DNA of 64,000 nt from Priapulus caudatus (lineage: Eukaryota > Priapulida > Priapulimorpha > Priapulimorphida > Priapulidae). The notes below the pieces were generated by a model, which was given only the letters and a program-made list of their open reading frames with translations, was not told where the DNA came from and ran no database searches. The position numbers and the translations under genes were made by a program. Positions 26,801-41,800 of the stretch are shown here, piece by piece. The stretch spans positions 127,271-191,270 of the forward strand of contig NW_014577320.1 of NCBI RefSeq assembly GCF_000485595.1, written 5' to 3'. Each line of letters begins with the position of its first letter. Position 1 is the stretch's first letter.

Positions 26801-29800
26801 CAGCTCCCCCATAATTGCATGATTGCATGAATACCATCAATGCCTGTTATACAAGTAATGCAATGCATGGGGTTTATTCTTTTTTTACTGACTTTTTAGA
26901 ATTGTGGCATCTCACATGTCCTTTACCATCAAATGGTTTCACAATTTCATGCATGTAAGAAATGTAAAGTTAGACCTAAAATTGAAACTGATATTAGATA
27001 GTGATTTTGAGTGCTACCCAGTTATATGGCAATCATCGGTGCTCATTGTGTGATGAAGAACATTAAATACAGTTCTTATAGTTAGTGTTGCAAATGTCAT
27101 GCATTTGTTAAAATATGTCAACTCAGTGGAAAAGCATAGATTGCGAAAGGTTAAGTGTGTAGAATGGATTGTAATGTGGAATATTAGGTTAGGTTATATC
27201 TTATTCCACTTCCACTCATTAACATTCAAAATATACAATGATGAACATACCTTGCACACACGAAATAGGCCATAGTCGCCCTTAGCCCAAAAGAAACTGA
27301 AATGACCGAATCCAGTTAGGAAGAGGTAGGAAGTAACCAGCACTCGGATTTGCATGTATATTGGCAGCACCTTTGAAAACGGTAAACATGTATCAATTAA
27401 TAGAACTGCGTGCATACCTCACCTATACAAACCAATTTAATATTCCTTTACACATAAACCTGACAATCAAATCATACGGAACAACTTACATTGTCAAAAC
27501 CATCACAAATTTAATTGACCGCAAATGAATTAACCTTCTTGCGAAAGTTGACATCATTAGAAAATAAGTGATAAGAACAGGACTTTGAAACAGATACACT
27601 TTTACTTACCTGGCTTGCTCCAGTCATATGATATATGAGAATGACCAACTGCATCCAGCCTTTCCATTCATCAGTCTGATCTCTGTGTAGTACGATAGTC
27701 TGTAAGGGAAGGCACATGCTGTAACATCTCTTATGCTGTATTTATGTTATTATTCTCAATAGTTTCAATCTGTGACTTCATGTTATTCAACACAACAAAA
27801 GTAGAGAGTGCAGGAATGTTTCACACAAAAAAGTGACTGTTTACTCAGCAATATAAAATGTATTGAATATTTTTCAAAATTACATGACAAAGTAATTAAT
27901 AATATTATATTATAATATATTAGAGTTTTACGATAAATAGTACTTGTTGCATTATTTATTACAAAAAAAACTATTTTATACTATGAGATTTCTAAGTGAA
28001 GTATGCAACAGCAAACATGTGCTGCCAGGTAAGGGGCAAGGTCAATTTCATAACTCATGGTGTAATGTACAATGAGCTGGTCAAGTATATGAAAAGCAAG
28101 CCATAAATGCAATGCCTCACACCGGTGCCCTCTACTGGTGTACTATTCTGTTATACAACTGAGGAGGTATCTCCTGAGTATATAAAAATCAACTTAGATA
28201 AGAACGTGAGTGTTATCTCACCTGCTTAGAGTCCTCAGTGAAAAACAAGCCCAATGCCATTACGTAACCAAACGGAAGGAAAAAGTTTAGTGTGCTATAA
28301 TACTTGTTTTCCTTCATAAAGAAATTCGTTCTGGAATATTAAAAAAAACATGAACAAACAAACTAAGTAAGGTCAGCATTGCCACAAAAGAACACTGGTT
28401 AGGTTATATAATTATGTGTTCGGGAGCATTTTACCCATAATAGCACATACTAATAATAACAAAATATAACAACTTATATAGCATGTTTGACCATATTATT
28501 CTCTCCATTTTCTAGAACCAAGTTTCCAAAGTTGAAGCCTAGATGACAAACTATTTGGTATGACATGTGTCCGTTACTCTCACATAACACAACAAAGCCT
28601 AGTTGTCATGTCACCTGTTGCATTCCGTGACAGCATGTACATTTCTACGCAAGATCCAGGGAAGAAACTGAATGGTGCAGAAATGGCAGGAGAGGTGTAA
28701 AGGAGCAATGGCTGAAAATTGGACATCTAATATCATCAGCATAGGATGTGGAGTCCATTATACACTAGAGAATGACAAGGGTAAATTCAAAATGGCTATC
28801 GATATTAGGATCCAAGTCATGGTTCCACGTATAAAGCAACTCGAAACGGAATTTATTTCAGGAATATTGCGATTAGAAGGATAATAGACACAAGAGTCAT
28901 GCACACAACTTCACACTATGAATACACAATATGAATAATCAAATATTTCAGCCCATGTTTTTACATGGGTACATACATACCTATCACAGAGAAAAAAGTA
29001 GGCCATTATAAGTCCAAATTTTGCCAAGGATGAAACAACGATGTAGACATCACAATCTCCAGCCAATGCACCAACAGCTGGTTTGATTTTAGCTTAAATC
29101 AAATCAACAAATCATTAACATTGTGCGAGCATGGTTTTGATGGCAGTTGTGTAGAATTTAATCCACAGTTGGATCAAAAAGATAAAATCTCCGAGCATCT
29201 AGGATGTTTCTGTTACAACTTAACTTTAAATCACTCAAAATTAATTTGGTTTTTAATATTTACTGATAATAATTATCAAAAATAAATTGTTTGGTATCCA
29301 ATGCACTAATTTAATCACAAGCGCCTACCTTTGTTTTGAGGAGCAATGATGCCATTCGCCACAACCTTCCTCGCGTGCATGCGACAGCAGCGCAAAACAA
29401 TTGAAGCCACCATACTGTAATAGAATGCAACACCAATATAGACGCAGACCACTGAAATAATACTAAGCAAGTTTAGACCCTTGGTGGTAGTTGGCCATGC
29501 AAGTAGCTTTGAAATGATGCGTGACAATTGCCAAGACAGTACATTTACATAACTGCTGTAGCCGTAAATTACTTCAGAGTAGCTATAAAGAAAGACGCTA
29601 CTGATTTAATTCAACTGTGCAGTTTTGCACAGTGACAGCGATAGCCAAACAAGTTGAACAAACATCCATGCATTCACTTTATAGTATAGGCAGTAGCAAG
29701 CGCACCCCTTGGCAATATTTCACAGTCATCTACTAGGATAGTTTTATCACTGACATTGATTGCATGAGTAAGTAAATAAATAAATAAATAAATACCCTGT

Positions 29801-32800
29801 CATGAGATAAGAACTCACCATACTGCAAAGACAATGGCAGTTGCCAGTTGCAACGTTGTGATTGGCTCTCTGCTGGCACAGCACGTGCCATCATTGAAGT
29901 TCATGTGATCATTGCAGTGCATGTTCAGGAGAATCTGTACATCCTGCAAATACACATAAACATAGACAGACATGAGCAGACGAACACAGCATCTAACAGC
30001 ACTGGCACCCTCTATTTTGAATTAAGGATAAAATAATATGGCGTTTCAAGAAGTTCAACTACGGTGCAATTCACACATCACAATGCGTTATTCATTTTCA
30101 TCTCCTATACCTTAAAATGTAAGCCTAAACAGTGAAGATATAGAATTGTTGCAAATAAGCAGCATAGAGAACAGCCATAAAACAAGCCACATGAAAGCCA
30201 GCAAATCACAGAAGCCGAATTACTCAAACAAATGTGCTTTCACACATAAATTTAAAAAATTGTGTCAAAGCAAGAATAGAACATGTAACACATGTAGCAT
30301 GTTGTGTTGCGCAATGATTGCAGAGTACTAGCAGTAAACTTCTACATCAGTGGTCAGATCTTTACAGTTCAGACGTAAATATCAGGGACATCTGCAATTG
30401 TTTATGTAATAGGGAACAAGACTAATTCCATGGCACTGCTGATACAACCACTAATTTACAACTAGGTGGAATGCTGGAACTTGAACCCAAACAGACGTTG
30501 GTGACAAACAGGAAAGCAAGTGAACTGAAAATTGAGAACAGTTATGGCCGAATACAGTTCCACCTCATAGAAGAATAAATATTTCACATATTCCACTACA
30601 TTAATTCAGGCAGAATCCATACTTGGTCTGATTACGAAAAACTGGTCTGGTAAATTTTTTAATGTGTGAGTAATGACATAATGTGGTAAAATAACTAGTG
30701 ATCTGGTGTAAACATTTACCAATTCTAAGTCCCAGTCGATGCAGATCGTTTACCACTGGCCAGTTTTTTGGTGAGCAGCAATCTAGCCCTCATAGACAAG
30801 TGATGATAGACCTTCATGTGGTGTACTACAACTACACCAGTTAGCAGTAATCATAGCCTAACTTCTAAGTAGTGTAACAGACAGAGATCGTATGTATCTT
30901 ACGTAGTTGAGAGCAATTGCACCAACGTGGAGGCCGTCCACAGAATCGCCATTGTAACCCTGAGCAACAAGCCGGGAGGACTTCCATATGATACAGCTGT
31001 CATCCCTGTAACAACATGTTCACTTAACCCTGTGTGTGCACATATAATACAACTTACCGCTCATGTGATGACCAACCTGCACAAAACAATCTGAATCTAT
31101 TTCAACATTACTAACATAAAGCAATTAACATGTAAAACACGTAATCCTAAGGGATGCTGGGACTGCTAAATAATTACATGGAGCAAAATAATATAAGCAG
31201 GAAGTTTACAGCCAGTTGTTATAAGGACGATGACATTGTTATTGGCTACATTCTCAGCAAGCAACTGTACAATAATGCACTAACAAATCTTGATTACGGA
31301 TTATGAAACTGACAAAAATGACGGGAACAGTAAGCTAAACATGCAGAGGAAAATTTAAAAAAAACAGCAGAAAGGGAACATTTTCAAGAGAGATTGGAAT
31401 AAGAACCACGAAGCAGGTATTAGCCACACTCTCAACAAGCAATCGTTGCTGGCTCTGAACCACATTGGAGAGATGTGCAATAGATGGATTAAACCACCAC
31501 AGAAACACAACATAAATTAAACATTGCACAATTATACTGCATAGTGCTGCACTGCAATGAACTAGTACACACAGCAATTGAACACTATTTGTAGGGATAA
31601 TTATCTTATAACCATACACTGAAAATGAACAACTATAATAGTAAGGTAAAATAGTAATGTAGCAAATTCAGTATGTTTGGCACTGCACTAAAAACACGTG
31701 TTGTATACATGCACATACCTCCAACAGTGACCACAGCTACGTAAGTTAAACTACAAGTATTGAACAATGACTTCTACTTTTAACCAAGCTCTATCTGTGA
31801 TATGTATAATAGCATGCAAGGAGCAGTTTTACGGATGATTAATGAGTTTATGCAAAGCAAAGCTACAATGTGCACACTCTGCTGGCCCACCAACATGCTG
31901 TTATAATTAATGCGAATTTGTGGCAAAATATTTGTTATACAACGTTACTGGTGAGAGAAGTTGTGACATCATCAACTTTCTTTAACAAATAATGTCTGTA
32001 ATATGTGCTGGTAGTTATTTATTTGAAATTCATCATTTTAATATGTAAGATATCTGCTAACATTAAAACACATTTACGATTTAGAGCTCAGTGATTGGGT
32101 TGCATACTTACAGCACTTCCATGGCAGCTTTGTTGTATAGATCCAGTTGGTCGTTAGTAATCATCTGCCTTTCTGGAGAAAGCTTATCCTGAAGAACTGG
32201 GTCTAAACAAAGCATATCAAACTTAATTTCAAATTAATATTTAATTTTTTATTAAATTAAAAACTCATATTTTTAAATTATGACATTTTATACTGATGTC
32301 AGAGCTATTTTTGATGTTTCCAAAAACGGGCCGTAGCAGCACAAGCATGGAATGCCGATCGAACCAGTGATGTAACCAGGGATTCCAATAGCAACCACTG
32401 ATGCGTCCAGTTATGCTGATGCGAACCACTGATGCAGCCAAGGATGCCGATGGCAAACTATTGCACTAATAGACACATAGCACATATAGGCATAGTAAGG
32501 CAAGTCAAACTGTATAGTGGCTTTTGATACTGAGACCAGCGAAAAGGTCACCACTAAATACCTTGTAAAATCCATAGGATCTTCATGTAAGGCTTGAGCT
32601 GCTCAAATATGGGTGCGACATTTGTCAGCACTTCCCTGTACTCTTCAAGTGCTTCCTTACTGGCATTGTCTGCCTTGATAGTCCACTACAAAATATTCAG
32701 ATTCAGGACCATACCATCAAACCAGATACTAGTGCTACTGTAACTGTGTCATTACCCATACATTACCCCATCATTCAATTAATTGTCCTATCTACATGAG

Positions 32801-35800
32801 CAAGATATCCACGCCCTACAACAGGATACGGTTGCTAGGTTTGGTTATGCTAACCCAGAATGTCGGCTTGGTGGCTGTTGTTACCAAGCATTGCCTTTAG
32901 AATATACTATCACAACACTGTTTGGCTCGAACTGCCAGTCAATCACAGCAGACGTATAGATCAATTGGCAAGGAAATCACACGTTTTGAAATAGTATACA
33001 GCAAAGCGTCGAATCACATGTGCATTAACCTTAAACTCGTCATGCATGTCATCAGCTAAGTTGATGCCAAACTTCAGGGCATGATTTGCAGAGTCGTCCC
33101 CAGGCTGTAATTAGACTTACAGTTGCACTGCCAACAAAGAGCACGTTGGGTTTATCACGGTTCAGGTACGACTTGAACAGCTCGTACATGCTGGCATTAG
33201 CTACTGGCATCCACTTGAACTCCTATAATTAACAAGTGTGCAATACTGACATCAAAACACAACAATCCTTACAGATCATGTAAACAATGATATAGATTGC
33301 GAGATGAAGGAAAATTACATTTGTTTAACCTGAATATTACAATAATTAAGATATAACATGCCACACAACTTTCATGAGGCATACAGATTTCCCACAGGAA
33401 ATCATTTTCTCTGAGTCCAGTGAATATTTAAGCCAATCAATAATCAATGTTGCAGGTCTAAAATGATCAGCAAATTACTTTTTATTTTTACTTTTATTTG
33501 TGCCTGTTCAGAGTCTACCATTCTCCCCTGCACTTAACAACCAGTTAAACTCATACAGCATGCCCAGATCAGGTTTGGCCTTGATTTAATCAGAAATCCT
33601 ATGACACAATGGCAGGTTGGGGGAGGGAGGGCAACATAGGACACATTTACTTCAAATGAGGGGCACCGAGACAACTTATTTTTTTATCAATCAACACTTT
33701 TTCTGTAGAACTGAAAGGTGCATGTACACACTGTCATGGACTTTGGCCAAGTTTTAAGATATTAAGGCAAGCAAGAAGGTCAACTATGGCAAGTGCCGAT
33801 GGTGAAATTCGAACCCTGAGTGACGCAAGCTGGGAAGCCTGCAGGAAGAATTAGAAGTTAGAACATACGACTTTCAGGTTGAGTTCGTTATCAATAAACT
33901 GCATGTCGGAATGCTTGGCACCAGTGGGGATCTCCTGGAGGCTGATGTGATGAACCAGCTGCTCATAGAGCTGCCTTATCCGAGAGTCTCCTGCAACAGT
34001 TAACGATAGTTACAGTTTCATGAGTACACACTGCTCATCACATTAAGAGGACTCATGCAGATCCTTTCTTAGAGAGAGCTTAGAGAAACGTCTCATGTTT
34101 AAATTGCCACAACCTCGTTTAGACAGGTCTCTAGGCCATAGCTGCAGTATTAAAACATAGCTCACATTGCCTTGGATGACATGGCCCCTTCACACTAGAG
34201 CTACGCTCATCACGATCGCCCCACGCTCAAAAAATTTGCCCGAGCGTGGTGAGCGTGGTTGAGAGTGTGGCCAATTGGGCCCCAGCCGGGCCCAGCGCTG
34301 ATACTACGATCTAATTACGTCGATACTACCATCTAAGTGCGTCTTTACCCCGATCTCATTGCGCTCAACAAGCTTTCACCACGCTCAACACCACGCCCGA
34401 ATCACGCTTGCACTGCGCTCACTGCGTCTTTATTGCGACCAAACAGATCGCATTGCGTTCAAACGACGCTTGCACTGCGCCTAAGCAACGCTGACCGCGC
34501 CTCAACTGCGCGCCAATCACGCTCTAGTCAGGCGCCGACTGCGCTGGCAACAACCATATAAATACCGCGCCGCGTTCTAGACATTCATTCTGCCGTGCTG
34601 TCAAGATTACATCATGATTATTTTCTACTGACACAACTATGCTGCCAAAAGACAAGGGGAGAGGCCGTGGAAGGAGGAAATCCAAGCAAAGAATCCAAAG
34701 AGGTGCAAGAGTCCGTCATCTCCATCAAGTGTTGCCCTGGAATCAGAGGGCTTGGCAATCAAGTAATTCGAGTTGTCCTTCTACGAGAAACATGGCATGG
34801 AGTAGTGTTGCCTCATCCATAGTGGACACTAAACTGGTGAGGTGGCCAAGGTAGCACCCCAATTTATACCCCAAGTTCGCAGGACGTGATCTGAGCGTAA
34901 CTAACACGTAATGCGAACGCCACAACGGCGTGGTCTGAGCATGTTGGGCGTAGTACAATCGTAGTAAGAACGGGTCGAGCTTGCTAGAGATGCACCATGG
35001 TCATAGCGAGAGCGTGGTCAGGTCGCAGAGACATCACCATGGACGTAGTAACAGCGTGATGAAAACGTATTGACATCGTGCTGAGAACGGGGCAACAACT
35101 TTCACGCACCCGACACGCTTGCGATACGATCATTAAGTTCGTACTACGCTCGAGTTACGTGGGTACTACGCCTTCTACATCTCTAATGCGCCCGCACTGC
35201 GCTGTCTTTCCGTCACGCCCGCACCACGATTGTTTTGAACATGCTCAAAATTTGGCCACGCTCTCCACGCTCATGGTCACTGCACCGCGCTCGATAGCGA
35301 TCGCAGTACGTCCATATACGTTCATACTCTTAGAGCGTAGTACGAGCGTAGTGAGATCGAGGCCATGGTGTGAAGGCCCCGCGTGAACCCGAAACAAAGA
35401 GCCCTCGTTCGCATGATATACGTACATAGGCTGCATGGCGCTGAGTTTAGCGATCAACGCGTTTTAGTTTACTGTTACCGATGGCGATCAGGCGATTGCA
35501 CACATACATGCAGCGATGCACGTTTCATAAAAAGCTGTCACGCTGCCTTACGATAAACATTGCATAAGTTGACAGATCGTGAAGATAATGCCTTCTCATT
35601 TCTAGACGCGCGTCGTACGGCGATATGCGGTCGAGAGCCATTCGGTGTAAAATCTCGATCCACGAGTGATTCTCTTTGTTCGACGTTTCGTTCCAGCTGT
35701 CGCCTCTTGCAGTTTTATTTCAGCTCATGCAGTCGGTAAACAATTTTACGCGGGCTGACGCTACATGCAGCGTTCACCTGCACGCGCGCTGTACGTTTAA

Positions 35801-38800
35801 GGCCATGCTGCGGTTCTTAACCTTTTTGGAGACCGCAGTTCTAAGCAAATTAAAACTAAGAATATGTTTCACGTACACCCTTTGTCTAGAAACGCAAGAG
35901 GAATATAGGACTTATAAGTAAAGATTTATAATACCACAATTACATCAACGAGACCAGGGTTTATGTGTTCTTCATTATATTATATTATGTTAGATTCTAG
36001 GATTTTACTGCATACAACTGTACTTACTGTATAACAAATCGTCTATACCCACACGTATTTGTTACCAGATACCTAATTTAATTGTTATAATTACACATCA
36101 ACGCTACACGAACATTTGACGACGCATAGACGCCCGTGCTGCACCCCAAAAAAGTTGCGTATTTGACAATTCTAATTGACATTGGCTAATCACAAAAGTG
36201 CAATTATATTTATACCTATATGCAATGCTATTTAACCGAACGATATTCCTTTTAGGGCAAATTTATCCATATTATAACTGAAACTATATGTCGTTTATAA
36301 GATATTACAATCCTTTTGCTTTTAAATAAATAAATAAGAAACCACCTCGGTCTGTAGCCCTTGGCTGGAAAGTGGTTTGCGCAACTTATCAGATCGTGCG
36401 CATTGAGTGGCGCCACCGTCGTGTGTAATCAAAACTGTAGTCGTTTAGTTTTAAAACATGTTAAAAAAAATATTTCTAATGGTGATTGAACCATGAAACT
36501 TTTGTATGTAAGCGTAATGTATAACCTAAATTAGCTGAAAATACCCTAGACCCAGAGTTAAACTCTCCCTTTAAGATAATTATATTATAATTACATTAAT
36601 AATTACATAATACTTAATTACATTACTTACATATACATTACATTACATTAATTACGATTACATGTACTGCTTAACTACATTACATTTACATCATACATTA
36701 CATTACAATATGATTTACATTATCATTACTTCATTCAATTTATATTATATTATATTATATTATATTATATTATACAAGTATATTATATCACATTTACAGT
36801 GAAACTATAATGACAGTATGAAACAGCTTAGATGCTTGATTGACCTGTGTCAGCAACAGTGCTGAGGCCAACATATTGTAAGCGCGGATGACTGATGAGA
36901 GATTTTCCCCTCGTAAGCGCAAAAAAATATGTGGGGCATGTCATGAGAGACAAAGATATGCGTACTGGGAAATTTCATTATGAACATTTCGTATGAATTA
37001 GATATTGGACACGGATAAAGCATACGCTCTACGCCTCTATACGCTCCCACTATTGGAGCAAATCAGTTCTGTGTTCAAAATCCACATTGAGGAATACACT
37101 GCAAATCCAAAAGTATGATAGTCATTGAATTAGGTTTGGATAAACAATTAAAGTATAAATATATAATATAATCTATATCTATCTACACAAGTTCATAAAA
37201 AGCTATTTAATTTCAATGATCAATATACCTATCACCGTCTATCCGTTTAACGTCCATCGTTTTTTACCCAGGTCATTATTTGTTCTACCACTTTTACGTC
37301 TACAAGTATAACGAGCAATTCTTTTTTATCTGAATATTAAAGCCCCTGTCACACTAGAGCTACGCTCATCACGATCGCCCCACGCTCAACAAATTTGGCC
37401 GAGCGTGGTGAGAGCGTGGCCAAACTTGGCCGCCCACAGTGCCGATACTACTATCTTAAGCGTAGTCTAATCTTAGTGCGTCTTTTTTTTACCCCGATCT
37501 CATTGCACCCAACAAGCTTTCACCACGCTCCATACCACGCCTGCATCACGCTTGCACTGCGCCCACTGCGTCTTTATTGCGACCAATCCGATCGCATTGC
37601 GTTCAAACGATGCTTTCACTGCGCCTAATTAGCATTAACGCTCACCGCGCCTCAAGTGCGCGCCAGTCACGCTCCTAGTGCGACTTAATCACGCTCGGAC
37701 GTAGTAACAGCGTGATGAAAACGTATTGACATCGTGCTGAGAACGGGGAGACAATTTTCACGCACCCGACACGCTTGCGATACGATCATTAAGTTCGTAC
37801 TACGCTCGAGTTACGTGGCTACTACGCCTTCCAAGTCTCTAATGTGCCCGCACTGCGCTGTATTTTTTTTTTTCTGTATTGTCTTTCTGACTGACTTTCG
37901 TGACTGAATACCTCCCCCCCACAATAACAGAATATAACAAAACACCACAAGCATAACAATTTGTTTAACCTACATAATAGTCAACTCCATAAATGGATCC
38001 CTATGCAGAGTGATAGAAGCAGAAAAAACCTAATTTGTTGGTTAACGACAATTTTTCGTGAAAATCGCCGCTGCCGCCGGTATAGCCAGTTTTCAGTTTT
38101 TCCACTTTGCAGGGTAATTTTTATCACAAGTTTTATATGCAAAAATAATATTTAATCCAATACCCACCAACAAACAGTATGTGTGTCTGCCCTCCCCAGT
38201 AGTTGATATACCGCATGCAGTATCTCGCATCTCTGAAAATAAAAGTACATAATATATAACTTGCGTGTTTGGAACTTTGAGGACTGGTTTTTGGATTGAA
38301 AGGTCAGAACAGGGTTGGCTCAGGCCTGTTTAAATTGGAAACTGACGAGAAACATAGTCATTATTTCATTTGTAGATGGCATTGCTATTACCTCTACCTG
38401 TTTGAAAGAATCTGCAACATGATTATGGCAGCCAGACCATGGCAGAAATGCGGGAAACACCTTCAAAACTGTGGTCAATTTGCTTGTGCTCTGCAGATTA
38501 GTAGTAGATATTTTGTAATCATTGTAAATTGCCGTAAGATGTGAGTATAGTCATACTGTATCTGGTTAAATACCGGTAATTTTCATCCTGAATTTGCCAT
38601 TTGAATGTTATTGATAATTGATTAGCAAGGTCAGGAGATTCGTGCTATCAATTCAAGTGCAAACAATTATCCATAACAAGTTTGTAATTTTCACTGAACT
38701 CACACTGTATCAATAATGTACCTGGCAACTTGCAACCTGGCAAGTTTACTCTCAGGTCTTCAAAATGTTTAGCCTGTACTTGTTTAATATGAACATGACA

Positions 38801-41800
38801 TAAAAATGCTACGTTTTCCACGCAGAACCCCCAACATATTTTCTACCTTATCTACAAGAGAACAGCTTGTCATTTTCATTCTTTACCCACTGCTTGTACA
38901 TAATTCCAGCATTTAAATCTTCCTCATCCAAGTTTTCTAGTATCAATTTTGTTTAGAATACTACATACATCACATGAAGATTGCATCATACACAGCTCAT
39001 CATCATCATTACACCCTATAAGTTTACAAAACTCGTGTGTTGACTTGTGTGGAAAATGTGGTATTGCTTCCAGTAAGTCTAATATTCTTGTGATATATGT
39101 CATGATTTGCACAATTTTTTTATAATAAACTAGAAAGGGCAGTTGTCACCAACTACATGTATACCCTGTGTTCTCCCCAAGATGTGTAAGTATACGAAGT
39201 TTGGTCACGCTAGGTCAATTAGGGGCCGAGTTATTGAGCGGAAGAAAAATATGATCAAGGTCAAGGTCAAATAAAAGCCGCAGTGACCTTGTTTTGGTAT
39301 GCGACACACATTCTCCCCCAAGATTTCTAACAGTAAGTATACCAAGTTTGGTAGCGCTAGGTCAATTAGGGGCCGAGTTATAGAGCGGAAGGGAAATATG
39401 ATCAAGGTCAAGGTAAAGGTCAAATAAAGGTCGTAGTTACCTGGTTTTCGTAGCGCTAGGTCAATTAGGGGCCGAGTTAGAGAGCGGAAAGGAAATATAA
39501 TCAAGGTCAAAGTAAAGGTCAAATAAAGGTCGCAGTGACCTGGTTTTGGTACGCTGCTCACCTTCTCCCCAAGATGTGTAAGTATACCAAGTTTGGTAGC
39601 GCTAGGTCAATTACTGAATTAGGGGCCGAGTTAGAGAGTGGAAGGGAAATATGATCAAGGTCAAGGTAAAGGTAAAATAAAGATCGCAGTGACCTGGTTT
39701 TGGTACTCTGCACACCTTCTCCCCAAGATGTGTAAGTACACCAAGTTCGGTCACGCTATGTCAATTAGGGGTCGAGTTATAGAGCGGAAAGGAAATTCTC
39801 TGCGGCGGACCGAGCGGCGGCGGCTGGGGAGACATGAAACCATAGTATCCCCGCCGACTTCGTCGCGGGGGATACAATAAAAGCTGTTTAGACCCAAATA
39901 AATAAAAAAATTTGTAGATAAATTAATTTATTGACGCACATACTTAAAAAAGAAGGTGATACTAAGGATGAGTGAATTTGACAGGCAAGACAGACTTTGC
40001 ACTCACCTGTTGGCTACAGAAGATATCCAGATATTTTAACGCTGTGTGTTATGATTTTAACTGGACATGGAAAAGATAGCAAAGGAAATTTCTTTTTAAT
40101 GGCTTTCATTTAATGGCTGCAAACTAACTTTTTGATGGTCTTGTGACAGGCGGCACAAAAGCAAATATTGGTAGTTATTTCCCTGCAACTGCACAGTTTT
40201 TATGCCTTTTGGGCACAAAATGACTACATGCATAGTGACTCAAGCATTCACAGTATGTATAAAAGCCAAGAAATTATATCTAAACATATATATATTAACT
40301 GGGGAAAAATATCTTAGCATTTTAAACTAAATTTACTGTGAACATTTAGAAAAATGACTCTAAGAGTACAATCAAGCTTCTACAAAATATAGATTATATA
40401 ATAAAAATTATACTGATTTCAAACACTAGTCTATCTAACTAACATAAAACATTGGCTTATAAGTTATAGTTATAATTACAACTTGAGCAAAAATTGTACT
40501 TTAATGTGGAATTGACCAAACGCTTTATAGAAGTATGCATCATGACTAGATCAAATTATTGGGGCGGAATAATTTGTTGTTACTTATTACTTATTATATC
40601 AATTGTATTTTTTGTTCTACTGTTCCATATATGTATGTATGTTAATTTTTCCCCTTATTTCCTATATTTGGTTTAATTGTACTTTTCCCTCAGACATTTT
40701 ATTACCTGTGGTAGTGGTCAACTCGAAAGCTTATGGCTACTTTGACCACTACGCACATTCACATTAAACCTATCGATTCTATAATATTATGCATTTCCTT
40801 CTCTTTTTACTTCTATCTTAACTGATCTGTACAATAGAATAAAAAGTGCAAAATAAATCTGAATCTGAATCTGGTTACAATTTATAATTTATTCCTATAA
40901 TAAAATTTATAATTTATTCCTATATAAGGTTGATGTTTGATCAAGAGATATATTTTAGCAGATGTGTATTTTGAAACAGCAACATTTATAATTACACTAC
41001 GGCACGATTGATATAGTGCCACAAACAATTTTATTGGTGACAATTAATATATTGCCATCACTAAAAATTTGGTTTGATCATGGAACTATTGTTAAGTAAT
41101 TTGAGACAACTAGTTACATATTAAAAATTAAAACTATAGAGCATTGTTGTTCTTTATGCATTATTGTACAGTAAACGGATCACATAGGGGGACATAATAA
41201 AGGCAACTGTTCGATATTTTCATCTCACGAGGGTAGCCTCAGCATCGGCTGTCATTCATTGATTGTTTTCACCATCACAATACAAGGCAAAATTAATACC
41301 GGTTAACAACACGACGCTGTACATCTATGCATCTCGCTGCAGGGCAGGTGCCATGTTTGGCGATCATAAATAATTAAAGACTCGCTAGATGCGAATGAGC
41401 AGATGCCATAGTTACCTAGAATAATGTGGCTGAACCTGCCACAATAATGTTGGAGACAAATCATCCACAGTACTTATCACTTATCAATGACCGACTGGGT
41501 ACACAGAAGCAGATGCATTTACTGCTACAGGGTTGGGGAACATCATTTACAGCACAATAACATATCACCATACCAAGAGTAACATAACACTGATGAAAGT
41601 AATGTAGCCGACAGAAATATCTGTTTATTTATGTTACTCCTGAGCATAGTTATAATCTGTTAATTATTACATAATTTGTTAATTGATTTCAGTGATGAGT
41701 TAATTCAACAATAGTACTGTCTTCCTAACTGCTATCAACACTACAATATAAAATCTACAGTCAGAACAACAGGAAAGAGACAATTCAAAATCAGTATAAT

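Larger units (their letters stand above)
9791..27250 (-). other. 17.5-kb CASD1 intron packed with mobile elements
   Basis: This intron separates the RVCK exon from the VFRLNML exon. It contains a segmental duplication, pearl-like elements, MITEs, a GCDTT/CXC gene remnant, microsatellites and an N gap, each listed separately. The stretches 9791-10650, 15382-17400 and 26390-27250 show nothing I can identify beyond AT-rich sequence. Confidence 0.8.

Noticed and set aside
38380-38445. 14-nt micro-exon candidate on the minus strand for the missing CASD1 exon
   Set aside because: The length phase fits, but the encoded residues lack the expected Cys and the HIAFIG pattern; splice-like signals of this quality occur by chance.
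39990-40040. Strong donor-like CAACAG|gtgagt on the minus strand in the CASD1 intron
   Set aside because: The sequence before it has stops in the needed frame and no family similarity.
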